Assembly (NCBI RefSeq): GCF_900183975.1
Contig: NZ_LT853882.1
Span: 1,357,501 to 1,421,500 of the forward strand
DNA from: Xanthomonas fragariae
Lineage (GTDB): Bacteria; Pseudomonadota; Gammaproteobacteria; Xanthomonadales; Xanthomonadaceae
Reading direction: 5' to 3'
Length of the DNA stretch: 64,000 bases
In this document: in pieces, positions 56,777 through 64,000 of the stretch
Layout: every line of letters begins with the position of its first letter
Numbering within the stretch: position 1 is the first letter of the stretch
Translations under genes and position numbers: made by a program
The notes under the pieces: model-generated
The model's database searches: none
The model's input: the letters and a program-made list of their open reading frames with translations, nothing else
What the model was told of the DNA's origin: nothing

Positions 56777-57064
56777 GTGGTGATCCGCCAGGAACGCAAG
56801 CGCCTGCGCTTGCAGTTTTCCAAGACCGCCCAATTGCTTGGCACGATGGAGCATTGGCAACACGATACCTTCATCGTGCGCTGGGACGACCGTTCGTTGA
56901 ATGCCGATGCTTTCGTCAATTTCGTGCTGACCCGGGACGGTGCGGTCGGCGAGATGCGCACGGAGTCGCTCTCGCCGCTTACCGATTTGAACTTCGATTT
57001 TTCAGGACCCGGTGTTAGCGACGGCAGCAGTAGGGCAGCCCGCGCAGACGTGATGCGTCATTGA
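56777..57064 (+). pseudogene. 3' remnant of a serine hydrolase (DUF3471 tail)
   Basis: 95-codon frame: RLRLQFSKTAQLLGTMEHWQ, HDTFIVRWDDRSLNADAFVN, GEMRTESLSPLTDLNFDFSG. This is the C-terminal DUF3471 lipocalin-like tail found on beta-lactamase-type serine hydrolases; the catalytic domain (SxxK) is absent. After FDFSG the residues look random. Probably the leftover end of a deleted gene. Confidence 0.7.
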
Positions 57065-57379
57065 ACGCTGCGGCAGGCCATGGTCACTGCACGCAGCGTG
57101 CAGTGGCTGGCAACACCGGCGTATCGTCCAGCGCGATCGGCAACGGACGGCCCGGCGTTGGGTCGCCAGCTGCGCCGTAACCGCACGCGGCAGGGATGCG
57201 CTGATCACTGCGGGCACATGGGCAACCGAGCTCAGCGCGCATGCACCGAGCCGGCCTAGCCACCGGCGCCGTCGACCCACCGTCACCGTCGAATGCCTGC
57301 ATGCCAGCTGCACGATGGCTATCGTCCACCGGCACGGCTCGTTATGATCCGCGCACTTCTCAGGGATGTTGCCGAACGC
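57065..57379. other. Intergenic, no gene seen
   Basis: 315 bases before the antiporter gene. Presumed promoter region; nothing recognised. Confidence 0.4.
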
Positions 57380-58645
57380 ATGACTACTGCGCAGATGTCG
57401 GTGTACTTTTTTTTGCAGGCTGCAGCCATCCTGCTGGTTTGCCGGCTGCTAGGCATGCTGGCCAAGCGCATTGGGCAGCCGCAGGTAGTTGGTGAGATGA
57501 TCGCCGGCGTGATGCTGGGGCCTTCGTTGTTCGGCCTGCTGCTGCCGCAGTGGCAGGCATCGCTGTTCCCCAAGCAGACCATGGATATGCTGTACGTGTT
57601 CGCGCAGTTCGGCGTGGGCCTGTACATGTTTCTGGTCGGCACCGATTTCCGGGGCGACCACTTCCGCGCGCGTTATCGCAGTGCGATGAGCGTGTCGCTG
57701 GCCGGGATCGCGGTGCCGTTCGCGTTGGCATTTGCCTTGTGTCCGTGGCTGATCGACGTGGATGGCCTGTTCTCGGAAAAAGCCAAGCTCATGGAAGCGT
57801 CGCTGTTTTTGGGTGCAGCGATCGCCATCACTGCGTTCCCGATGCTGGCGCGCATCATCCACGAGCGCGGTCTGACCAATAGCCCGCTGGGGACGCTGGC
57901 GTTGACTGCTGGTGCGTTCGACGATGCGGCGGCATGGTGCATTCTGGCTGTGGTATTGGCCAGCTCCGGCGGCAGTTGGGGCACCGCCTATCTGGCCATC
58001 GGCGGTGGCGTCGGCTACGCATTGTTTATGATCTTTGTCGGCCGCCATTTGCTGCGCCGTCTGGCCAACTACGTCGTCCCGGACCAGCCGCTGAGCAACA
58101 GCGTATTGGCGGTGATCCTGATACTGTTCTGCCTCAGCGCATGGGCAATGGATGCGATCGGTATCCATGCAGTGTTCGGCGGCTTCCTGCTCGGTGTTTG
58201 CCTGCCCAGGGGCGCGTTGACCGAAAAGCTGCGCGAGATGATGCAGCCGTTTGTGGTGGTGTTGTTGCTGCCGCTGTTCTTCACCTATTCGGGTCTGAAG
58301 ACCCAGCTCAGCGTGCTGCTGCAGCCGCAGATCATGCTGGCCGGCGTGGCGATTCTGGCCGCATCGTTTATCGGCAAGGGCGTGGCGTGCTGGGCCGCGG
58401 CGCGTGCTACCGGCGAGAACAATCGCGATGCGATGGCGATTGGTTCGCTGATGAATGCACGCGGTTTGATGGAGCTGATCATCATCAATATCGGCTTGCA
58501 GGCCGGTGTGATCGCCCAAGGCCTGTTCTCGGTGCTGGTGCTGATGGCGATCCTGTCCACGCTGATGGCTACGCCGCTGTTCAACTGGATCATGCGTCGC
58601 CACGCCAACGTGACCGACGCGGTGCCGAGTCTGCAGCAGCGTTGA
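57380..58645 (+). CDS. CPA2-family cation/proton antiporter (KefB-like membrane domain)
   Basis: 421 residues from ATG 57380 (MTTAQMSVYFFLQAAAILLV); upstream starts at 57344 and 57293 are possible. About 12 membrane helices. GEMIAGVMLGPSLFGLLLP is the CPA2 signature and LTAGAFDDAAAWCILAVV holds the conserved double Asp needed for ion exchange. MNARGLMELIIINIGL is the C-terminal signature. There is no TrkA-N domain, so this is a membrane-only type. Exchanges K+ or Na+ for H+ across the inner membrane. Confidence 0.92.
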   Translation: MTTAQMSVYFFLQAAAILLVCRLLGMLAKRIGQPQVVGEMIAGVMLGPSLFGLLLPQWQASLFPKQTMDMLYVFAQFGVGLYMFLVGTDFRGDHFRARYRSAMSVSLAGIAVPFALAFALCPWLIDVDGLFSEKAKLMEASLFLGAAIAITAFPMLARIIHERGLTNSPLGTLALTAGAFDDAAAWCILAVVLASSGGSWGTAYLAIGGGVGYALFMIFVGRHLLRRLANYVVPDQPLSNSVLAVILILFCLSAWAMDAIGIHAVFGGFLLGVCLPRGALTEKLREMMQPFVVVLLLPLFFTYSGLKTQLSVLLQPQIMLAGVAILAASFIGKGVACWAAARATGENNRDAMAIGSLMNARGLMELIIINIGLQAGVIAQGLFSVLVLMAILSTLMATPLFNWIMRRHANVTDAVPSLQQR

Positions 58646-58689
58646 CTATATATGCAGCTGATTCGGTAGCGAGGCCAAGCGTGATCTGC

Positions 58690-59350
58690 ACGCTGCTGCC
58701 GTCGCGGCGGGCTTCGATCTCCAGCATCTTGCCAGCTGCGGCATAACGCAGTGCATTGTCGATCAGGATCGACAACACCTGGCCCAGGTGATATCGATCG
58801 GCGCGCACACGCAGCGCAGGATTGCGGTGGATTGTTGACGGCCATCTTGCTTGCAGCTCGCGGATTGTCGGGCCCGCCCATTCCACGGGCTCGGCGACGA
58901 GCTCATGCAGATCGAATCTTTCGGGTTCCAGCCCCAACTCGCCGGCGCGCGCGAGCGATACCAAGTGCAGATCGCCGATCGGGCGATTGATCTGTTCCAG
59001 CTGACGATGCACCAGCCGCAGCTGCTCGGGCTCACGCGGAAAAACCTCGTCCGGCATCCTCGCACATGGCCCATCGCCGCGTTGAGTGGCTTGCACAGTT
59101 CATGCGCCAGCATCGCGCTGGATTGGCGCAGTTCGCGTTGGTATTGCTGCAATCTGCCGCTCATGGCGTTGAAATTGCCCGCGAGTGCAGTGGGTTCGTC
59201 CGGTGCGTCGGCGACCACGTGCGCGCGTGCACCAAAGTCGCCGTCGCTGACCCGATGCGCTGCAGATGCGACCTGCGAAAACTGCCGCGACAATGGGCGT
59301 GACGCGAACAGGCCGCACAGCAAGGATGACTGGGACGAAGACGGCCATCA
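58690..59350 (-). pseudogene. Sensor histidine kinase remnant
   Basis: Membrane-end plus HAMP segment (LLCGLFASRPLSRQFSQVAS, RVSDGDFGARAHVV, LAGNFNAMSGRLQQYQREL), then the H-box AMLAHELCKPLNAAMGHVRG. A one-base shift near 59055 leads into DEVFPREPEQLRLVHRQLEQ and ARAGELGLEPERFDLHELVA, with N-box QVLSILIDNALRYAA. The sensor domain and the G1/G2 ATP-binding boxes are missing at the two ends. Cannot phosphorylate. No response regulator adjoins it. Confidence 0.8.
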
Positions 59351-59390
59351 TGGCGCCCAACATCCACCAGTGGAGGTTGGCGGGTCCGGG

Positions 59391-59570
59391 TGGCGTGCGT
59401 TGGATGCGCAGCTGTTGTTGCAGCGGCCGGGTATCCGGCAGGCCGAGTGGAAGTTACGCGCGGCCAATGCCGATATCGGCGCGGCGCGTACGGCGTTTTT
59501 TCCGCCGATCACCCTGCGCAGCAACGAGGGAACCGCCAGCGACGGATTGAACGGTTGGTTTTCCGCAGTG
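59391..59570 (+). pseudogene. RND-efflux outer-membrane factor (NodT/OprM type) fragment
   Basis: About 55 codons: LDAQLLLQRPGIRQAEWKLR, AANADIGAARTAFFPPITLR, SNEGTASDGLNGWFSA. This is the best-conserved segment of NodT-family outer-membrane lipoproteins (LLQRPDIRQAE-L-AANA-IGAARAAFFP). Neither end nor RND pump genes are present. It abuts the oppositely oriented kinase remnant, so a regulated efflux locus was probably deleted here. Confidence 0.72.
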
Positions 59571-59673
59571 CACATGCCACGCGCTTGCTCACGCGGGTAT
59601 TTGGCGCCGACGCCACTGCGGCTTGACGCCCGATCGGCTAGCCTGACCTCCCGGTTTTCCCAAAGTGTCTGCA

Positions 59674-61506
59674 ATGTTCCGCTGGTTCGAATCCCTGATC
59701 GATATCTTTCCGCCGATCGAGCAGGAAATGCCGCCACGTAGCGTGTGGAGGTTCTATCTATATTACCTGCGGCCGCTGTGGCCGATCCTGCTGGCCACAC
59801 TGGTCGCCGGGCTGCTGCTGGCCTTGGTGGAAGTGGCGGTGTTCGACTTCCTCGGCCGCATCGTGGACATGCTGGCCGAGCGACCGGGGCCGGAGTTCTT
59901 CCGTCGCCATGCCAGCGAACTGGTGTGGATGGCGCTGATCACCCTGGTGGCGCGACCAGTGTTTACCGGTCTGCACAATCTGCTGGTCAATCAGGCGATC
60001 GTGCCGGGCTTGAGCAACCGCTCGCGTTGGCTGATGCACAACTACGTGGTGCGCCAGAGTCTGGGCTTTTTCAACAACGATTTTGCCGGGCGCATCGCCA
60101 ACCGTGTGATGCAGACCGGCACGTCGCTGCGCGAATCGGCGGTGCAGATGGTCGATGCGCTCTGGTACATCGTGGTCTACACCGGTAGCGCCCTGTGGTT
60201 GTTCGCACAGGCCGACCCATGGTTGATGGCGCCGCTGTTGATCTGGCTGGTGGTGTATGTCGGGCTGATGGTGTTCTTCGTGCCGCGCATGAAGGTGCGC
60301 GCGTGGATCGCATCGGATGCGCGCTCCAAGGTGACCGGCCGCATCGTCGACGGCTACACCAATATCTCAACGCTCAAGCTGTTTGCCCATGCCGGTCGCG
60401 AGGAAGTCTACGTGCGCGATGCGCTCGACGAGCTGGCGGTCAAGCATCGCGGGCAGACGCGCGTGACCACCGCGATGGACACCGCCATTGCGGTGGCCAA
60501 CGGCTTCCTGATCGTGGGAACCTGCGGACTGGCGTTGTGGCTGTGGAGCCGTGGCCAGATCAGCGTGGGCGCGATCACGCTGGCGACCGGGTTGGTCATC
60601 CGCATCCACAACATGTCCGGCTGGATCATGTGGACGGTCAACGGTATCTTCGAAGACATCGGCAGCGTGCAGGACGGCATGCAGACCATCTCGCAGCCGG
60701 TGCAGGTACAAGACGCGCCGAATGCGGTGCCGTTGCAGGTGACGCAAGGGCAGGTGCGGTTCGAGCACATCCATTTCCATTACGGCAAATGCGGTGGCGT
60801 GATTGCCGGGATGGATCTGCAGGTGCGTGCAGGCGAGAAGATCGGCCTGGTCGGGCCATCGGGTGCGGGCAAATCGACGCTGGTCAATGTGATGTTGCGG
60901 CTATACGACCTGGAGCAGGGGCGCATCCTGATCGATGGGCAGGACATTGCGCTGGTCACGCAGGAGAGCTTGCGCGGGCAGATCGGCTTGGTGACGCAGG
61001 ACACCTCGCTATTGCATCGTTCGATCCGCGACAACCTGCTGTATGGGCGGACGCAGGCCACCGATGCGCAGATGTTGGAGGCCGTGTGCAAGGCGCGTGC
61101 CGACAGCTTTATCGACACGCTGGTGGATGGCGAAGGGCGGCGCGGTTTCGATGCGTATGTGGGCGAGCGCGGGGTAAAGCTGTCTGGTGGTCAGCGTCAG
61201 CGCATTGCGATTGCGCGCGTCTTGCTCAAGGACGCACCGATTTTGATTCTGGACGAAGCCACATCGGCGCTAGATTCTGAAGTGGAAGCAGCGATCCAGG
61301 ACAGCTTGGATGCCTTGATGGGCAACAAGACCGTCATCGCGATCGCTCACCGCCTCTCGACTATCGCGCGCATGGATCGGCTGGTGGTGATGGACGCCGG
61401 ACGCATCGTCGAAACCGGCACGCATGCGGAACTGATCGCGCAGGCTGGATTATATGCGCGCCTTTGGGCGCGGCAGACCGGTGGGTTTGTTGCGGCAGAT
61501 GGGTGA
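59674..61506 (+). CDS. ABC exporter, fused permease and ATPase
   Basis: 610 residues from ATG 59674 (MFRWFESLIDIFPPIEQEMP); GTG 59665 is an alternative. Six-helix type-IV exporter domain (WPILLATLVAGLLLALVEVA, WYIVVYTGSALWLFAQADPW), then the nucleotide-binding domain. The latter has Walker A GPSGAGKST near 395, Q-loop GLVTQDTSLL, signature KLSGGQRQRIAIARVLL, Walker B ILILDEATSALDSE and H-loop IAIAHRLS. Homodimeric half-transporter of the MsbA/multidrug group; substrate unknown. The region downstream is AT-rich and carries an IS. Confidence 0.94.
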   Translation: MFRWFESLIDIFPPIEQEMPPRSVWRFYLYYLRPLWPILLATLVAGLLLALVEVAVFDFLGRIVDMLAERPGPEFFRRHASELVWMALITLVARPVFTGLHNLLVNQAIVPGLSNRSRWLMHNYVVRQSLGFFNNDFAGRIANRVMQTGTSLRESAVQMVDALWYIVVYTGSALWLFAQADPWLMAPLLIWLVVYVGLMVFFVPRMKVRAWIASDARSKVTGRIVDGYTNISTLKLFAHAGREEVYVRDALDELAVKHRGQTRVTTAMDTAIAVANGFLIVGTCGLALWLWSRGQISVGAITLATGLVIRIHNMSGWIMWTVNGIFEDIGSVQDGMQTISQPVQVQDAPNAVPLQVTQGQVRFEHIHFHYGKCGGVIAGMDLQVRAGEKIGLVGPSGAGKSTLVNVMLRLYDLEQGRILIDGQDIALVTQESLRGQIGLVTQDTSLLHRSIRDNLLYGRTQATDAQMLEAVCKARADSFIDTLVDGEGRRGFDAYVGERGVKLSGGQRQRIAIARVLLKDAPILILDEATSALDSEVEAAIQDSLDALMGNKTVIAIAHRLSTIARMDRLVVMDAGRIVETGTHAELIAQAGLYARLWARQTGGFVAADG

Positions 61507-61573
61507 TCTTGTGCGGCAATCAATACGCTGCTGTGGAGCTCTTCTATCTTTTCTGAAAATGTGCCAGCAGTCC

Positions 61574-61600
61574 TTGTTCTCACAATTTTCGCTATATAAT
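61574..61600 (+). promoter_or_regulatory. Sigma-70-like promoter in AT-rich patch
   Basis: TTGTTC, 15 bases, TATAAT. A ribosome site (AGGAAGG, 61617-61623) and ATG 61630 follow. The surroundings are much more AT-rich than the rest of the window. Confidence 0.45.
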
Positions 61601-61629
61601 TTATAAAATTCTTGACAGGAAGGCTATAG

Positions 61630-61707
61630 ATGAAATCCTGTCGGTTAGGATATCTGCGAACTATTAATGTAACTGCGGTGTTAAGAGCGTCTAACAAAAC
61701 CCCTTGA
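61630..61707 (+). pseudogene. Small gene cut off by the IS5-type element
   Basis: ATG 61630 with AGGAAGG six bases upstream encodes MKSCRLGYLRTINVTAVL before the reading frame enters the IS end at 61685 and stops at 61707. The strong ribosome site and upstream promoter suggest a real gene start; its continuation is not found on the far side of the IS. Family unknown. Confidence 0.4.
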
Positions 61708-62550
61708 ATCTTGTCTCGCCGGTGGCAAAATTGCGGACATGACACGTCGCAAAGAGATCCCCATTGCGCTGTGGAAGCGCATCGAGCCGCTGATTCCGCA
61801 AGTGAAGCGTTCGCCCAAAGGTGGACGGCCGCGTATCAGTGATCAGCAAGCCCTCAACGGCATCGTCTATGTCCTGCGCACGGGCGTGCCGTGGGAAGAC
61901 CTGCCTATGGAGCTGGGTACGGCAGCGGCATGACCTGCTGGCGCCGGCCTGCGTGATTGGCAGGCCGCCGGTGTGTGGCATCGTCTGCATCAGGTGTTGC
62001 TGGCCGAGCGACGTCGCGCTCAGACGCTGGACCTGAGCCGAGCTGGTCTGGACGCCGCTAGCGTAGCCTCCCCCCGGGGGGCCCATATACCGTGCCGAAC
62101 CCGACCGATCGCGGCAAACTCGGCAGCAAACGGCATCTGATCGTCGATCGCAACGGCATCCCCTTGGCGGTGTGCGTCACCGGCGCCAATCGGCACGACT
62201 CGGTCGTGTTCGAGGAGTTGATCGACGCCTTGCCGCCAATTGGTGGCAAACCAGGGCGCCCGCGACGTTGGCCAGACAAATTGCACGCCGACAAGGCTTA
62301 CGACATCGACCGCTGTCGCGCCTTCCTCAAGCAGCGCGGCATCATTGCGCGGATCGCACGCAAGGGGATCGCGCGCAACGACCGGTTGGGCCGCCATCGC
62401 TGGGTCGTCGAGCGCACCCATGCCTGGTTCGCAGGCATGGGCAAACTGCGCATCCGCTTTGAACGCCGCATCGATCTCCACTTGGCGTTGCTCTCGCTTG
62501 CTTGCTCCATCATCTGCTTACGGCTTCTTCCTGGGTTTTGTTAGCCGCTC
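61685..62550 (+). mobile_element. IS5-type (IS427-like) insertion sequence, copy 2
   Basis: 866-bp near-identical copy of the element at 4931-5798, in the opposite orientation. Ends GAGCGTCTAACAAAACCCC and the complement of GAGCGGCTAACAAAACCC. It is followed by TTA, which is also the stop codon (complement TAA) of the DUF885 gene; the left flank is TTAA. It differs from copy 1 by three fewer C's in the C/G tract, one extra base near 61949, and a Gly-to-Val change. Confidence 0.9.
61739..62544 (+). pseudogene. IS5-family transposase, multiply frameshifted
   Basis: Same protein as at 4937-5744. First frame MTRRKEIPIALWKRIEPLIP to MELGTAAA. A second frame carries the middle part, itself shifted by the extra base near 61949. 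A third frame from about 62092 carries PNPTDRGKLGSKRHLIVDRN, TGANRHDSVVFEELIDALPP and ERTHAWFAGMGKLRIRFERR to 62544. The shared first break argues that both copies descend from an already split element. Confidence 0.85.
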
Positions 62551-64000
62551 TTATTCGACTGGCTGATCCAGCATCAACTCACGCGCAAAACGCACCGGCG
62601 GGGCGCCGTACGACAGCATCTGGTCGTGATACGCCTTCAGGTTGAACTTGTCGCCGAGCTTGTCCTGCATCGCTTTACGCGTATCCAGATGTTCCTGCAC
62701 GCCGACGAAATACGTCGGCAGCTGTGCGGACGACAACTGCGCACGCACCCATTTGCCCGAGGCTTCGCTTTCCTGCTGGAAGGTGTCGTGGGTCATCAGG
62801 TGCATCGCTTTGTCGCGATCCCAGCCGTCCACATGTACGCCCTGGTCGAGGATGGCGTTGGCAATGGTGCGCAGATAGAACTTGAGCTGCACCAGATGGA
62901 ACAGCGGGTCGTTATCCAGATATCCCTGCTCTTGCATCATACGTTCGGTGTACACCGCCCACCCTTCGGCGAACATGCCCGACCGCAGTACCGCGCGCAG
63001 CGTTGAAGGAAATTTGGCCGAGTGCCAGCCTTCCAGGTAGTGGCCCGGGGTGCCCTCGTGGATGCTGAGCAGATGGATCATGCGGCTGTTGTATTCGCGC
63101 AGGAACGAATCGACCTGCTTGTCGTTCCAGTCGTCGGGAATCGGCGACACCGCGTAGAAGGTCTTCAGATTCTTGTCGAGCGGGCCGGGCGAATCGCAAT
63201 ACGCCACTGCCACGCCGCGCTGAAATTCCGGCATCACAATGATCTCCACCAGCGAATCGGGCAGCGTCATCAAATCCTTCTGGCGTACGAACTCGGTGGA
63301 TTGCGCCAGTGCCGCCTTGGCAGCGTCCGCCACCTTGTCGCGTGCAGGCTTGTCGGCATAGGCAAGCTCAAGCGCCGCTTCGATGGCGGCCTGCTGCTGG
63401 GCGTCGTTGGGCGAAGCGGGCAGTTTCGGTGCGCCGGGCGTGTCCTTGAGCACGGTGCGCGCGATGGCGTACATCTCGCCGCGCACGCGCTTGAGTTCGG
63501 ACTCGGCGCGCTGCTTGATGTCGGCACGCGACAGCGACGATAGCAGCGCGAATTTCAGCTTCTGATCGTATTTTTCCGCACCGACGCGGAAGTCACCCTT
63601 GGCATTTGGCACCAGCACGGTGTCCAGCCAGGTCTGTTGCTCGGCCACAGCCTTGTGCAGATTGTCGATGGCTGCCTGCGCGCGCGCTGCTTCGATCAGG
63701 CCGAGCTGGCTGATGTTGGGCGCGATGAAGGTATCGACGATGCTGAGGATGCCTTTGTTCTGCTTGGCCACCGTCTCGGCATGTATCTTCGGCACGCGAG
63801 CTGGGTCCAGATTCTCGCGTGCCTGCGCAAAGATGCTCGGGATCTTCTCCATGCGCTGAGTTGCCGAGGCAAGGCGCTCGGACAACGGTGCGAACTCGCG
63901 CGCCATCAAGCTATACAGCGCGCCGCCGGCCAGGCTGTTGTAGACCTGTGGGTCCCAGGCCCAGCTTTGCAGGACTTCGGTGTTCCAGATTTCCGATTGC
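62551..64000 (-). CDS. DUF885 family protein (putative exported peptidase), 5' end outside window
   Basis: The frame is open from the stop at 62551 to the window edge (about 483 codons visible), with no start in view. Near the middle HEGTPGHYLEGWHSAKF supplies an HExxxGH motif expected of this zincin-like family, followed by FAEGWAVYTERMM. Other landmarks: KTFYAVSPIPDDWNDKQVDS and LPTYFVGVQEHLD. The C-terminus is ELMLDQPVE, with the TAA stop formed by the bases touching the IS. The IS therefore sits exactly at the stop without changing the protein. Confidence 0.88.
   Translation of the reverse strand, partial: QSEIWNTEVLQSWAWDPQVYNSLAGGALYSLMAREFAPLSERLASATQRMEKIPSIFAQARENLDPARVPKIHAETVAKQNKGILSIVDTFIAPNISQLGLIEAARAQAAIDNLHKAVAEQQTWLDTVLVPNAKGDFRVGAEKYDQKLKFALLSSLSRADIKQRAESELKRVRGEMYAIARTVLKDTPGAPKLPASPNDAQQQAAIEAALELAYADKPARDKVADAAKAALAQSTEFVRQKDLMTLPDSLVEIIVMPEFQRGVAVAYCDSPGPLDKNLKTFYAVSPIPDDWNDKQVDSFLREYNSRMIHLLSIHEGTPGHYLEGWHSAKFPSTLRAVLRSGMFAEGWAVYTERMMQEQGYLDNDPLFHLVQLKFYLRTIANAILDQGVHVDGWDRDKAMHLMTHDTFQQESEASGKWVRAQLSSAQLPTYFVGVQEHLDTRKAMQDKLGDKFNLKAYHDQMLSYGAPPVRFARELMLDQPVE

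Overview
This is chromosomal DNA of a Xanthomonas, most likely Xanthomonas oryzae. It is GC-rich and carries typical Xanthomonas housekeeping and plant-associated genes: a DUF3616 protein, a secreted GH5 endoglucanase, an NPP-type phosphodiesterase, TonB-dependent receptors, Zur, and GGDEF/EAL signalling proteins. It also shows the insertion-sequence load and high pseudogene density known from X. oryzae. The species call is inference; the genus call rests on protein identities recognised by eye.

Layout. 1-4.9 kb: gpmA, a frameshifted membrane gene, an M13 peptidase gene with an internal deletion, and an IS3-family element abutting an isolated terminus of another IS. 4.9-5.8 kb: first copy of an IS5-type (IS427-like) element. 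5.8-22.9 kb: mostly core genes. These are katG, mutS, mfd, a GNAT acetyltransferase gene, rlmJ, a papain-like protease gene, a deleted nitrilase gene, a DUF3616 gene, gltX and zur. 23-24.5 kb: a second IS type with a frameshifted transposase, just past the terminator of the endoglucanase gene. 24.6-32 kb: a secreted-hydrolase region with one intact GH5 endoglucanase, remnants of a second GH5 gene joined to an AraC-type regulator remnant, and a tandemly duplicated two-gene unit. That unit pairs a subtilisin/P-domain protease with a small secreted partner; one unit is intact and one is decayed. 32.9-38.7 kb: a broken TonB receptor and an NAD-type formate dehydrogenase. 38.8-42 kb: a ZnuD-like receptor diverging from a MerC-family gene across a probable Zur box, then a THX ribosomal protein. 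42-46.2 kb: NPP phosphodiesterase, ogt overlapping an ada-alkA wreck, and small membrane proteins. 46.7-54.4 kb: an S4-domain protein, a dead ECF sigma factor, a DEAD-box helicase, a GGDEF-EAL protein, a MITE, rluF and a frameshifted GAF-GGDEF gene. 54.7-61.5 kb: an EamA transporter, a DUF72 protein, an antiporter, remnants of a histidine kinase and of an RND outer-membrane factor, and an ABC exporter. 61.7-62.6 kb: second copy of the IS5-type element, inverted relative to the first. 62.6-64 kb: a DUF885 protein running off the window.

Connections. Zur is encoded here and its probable target, the receptor/MerC pair, lies 18 kb away, so both ends of a zinc circuit are in the window. The intact protease has almost no propeptide, and its neighbour has the secondary-structure order of a detached subtilisin propeptide. 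This recalls the Aeromonas ASP/ORF2 pair and is the best candidate for an undescribed system. Short palindromic repeats at 19.6, 41.5 and 52.3 kb look like one MITE family; the clearest copies have ends matching the IS5-type element. About fifteen non-transposase genes are broken by frameshift, nonsense mutation, internal deletion or truncation, a strong sign of ongoing genome reduction.
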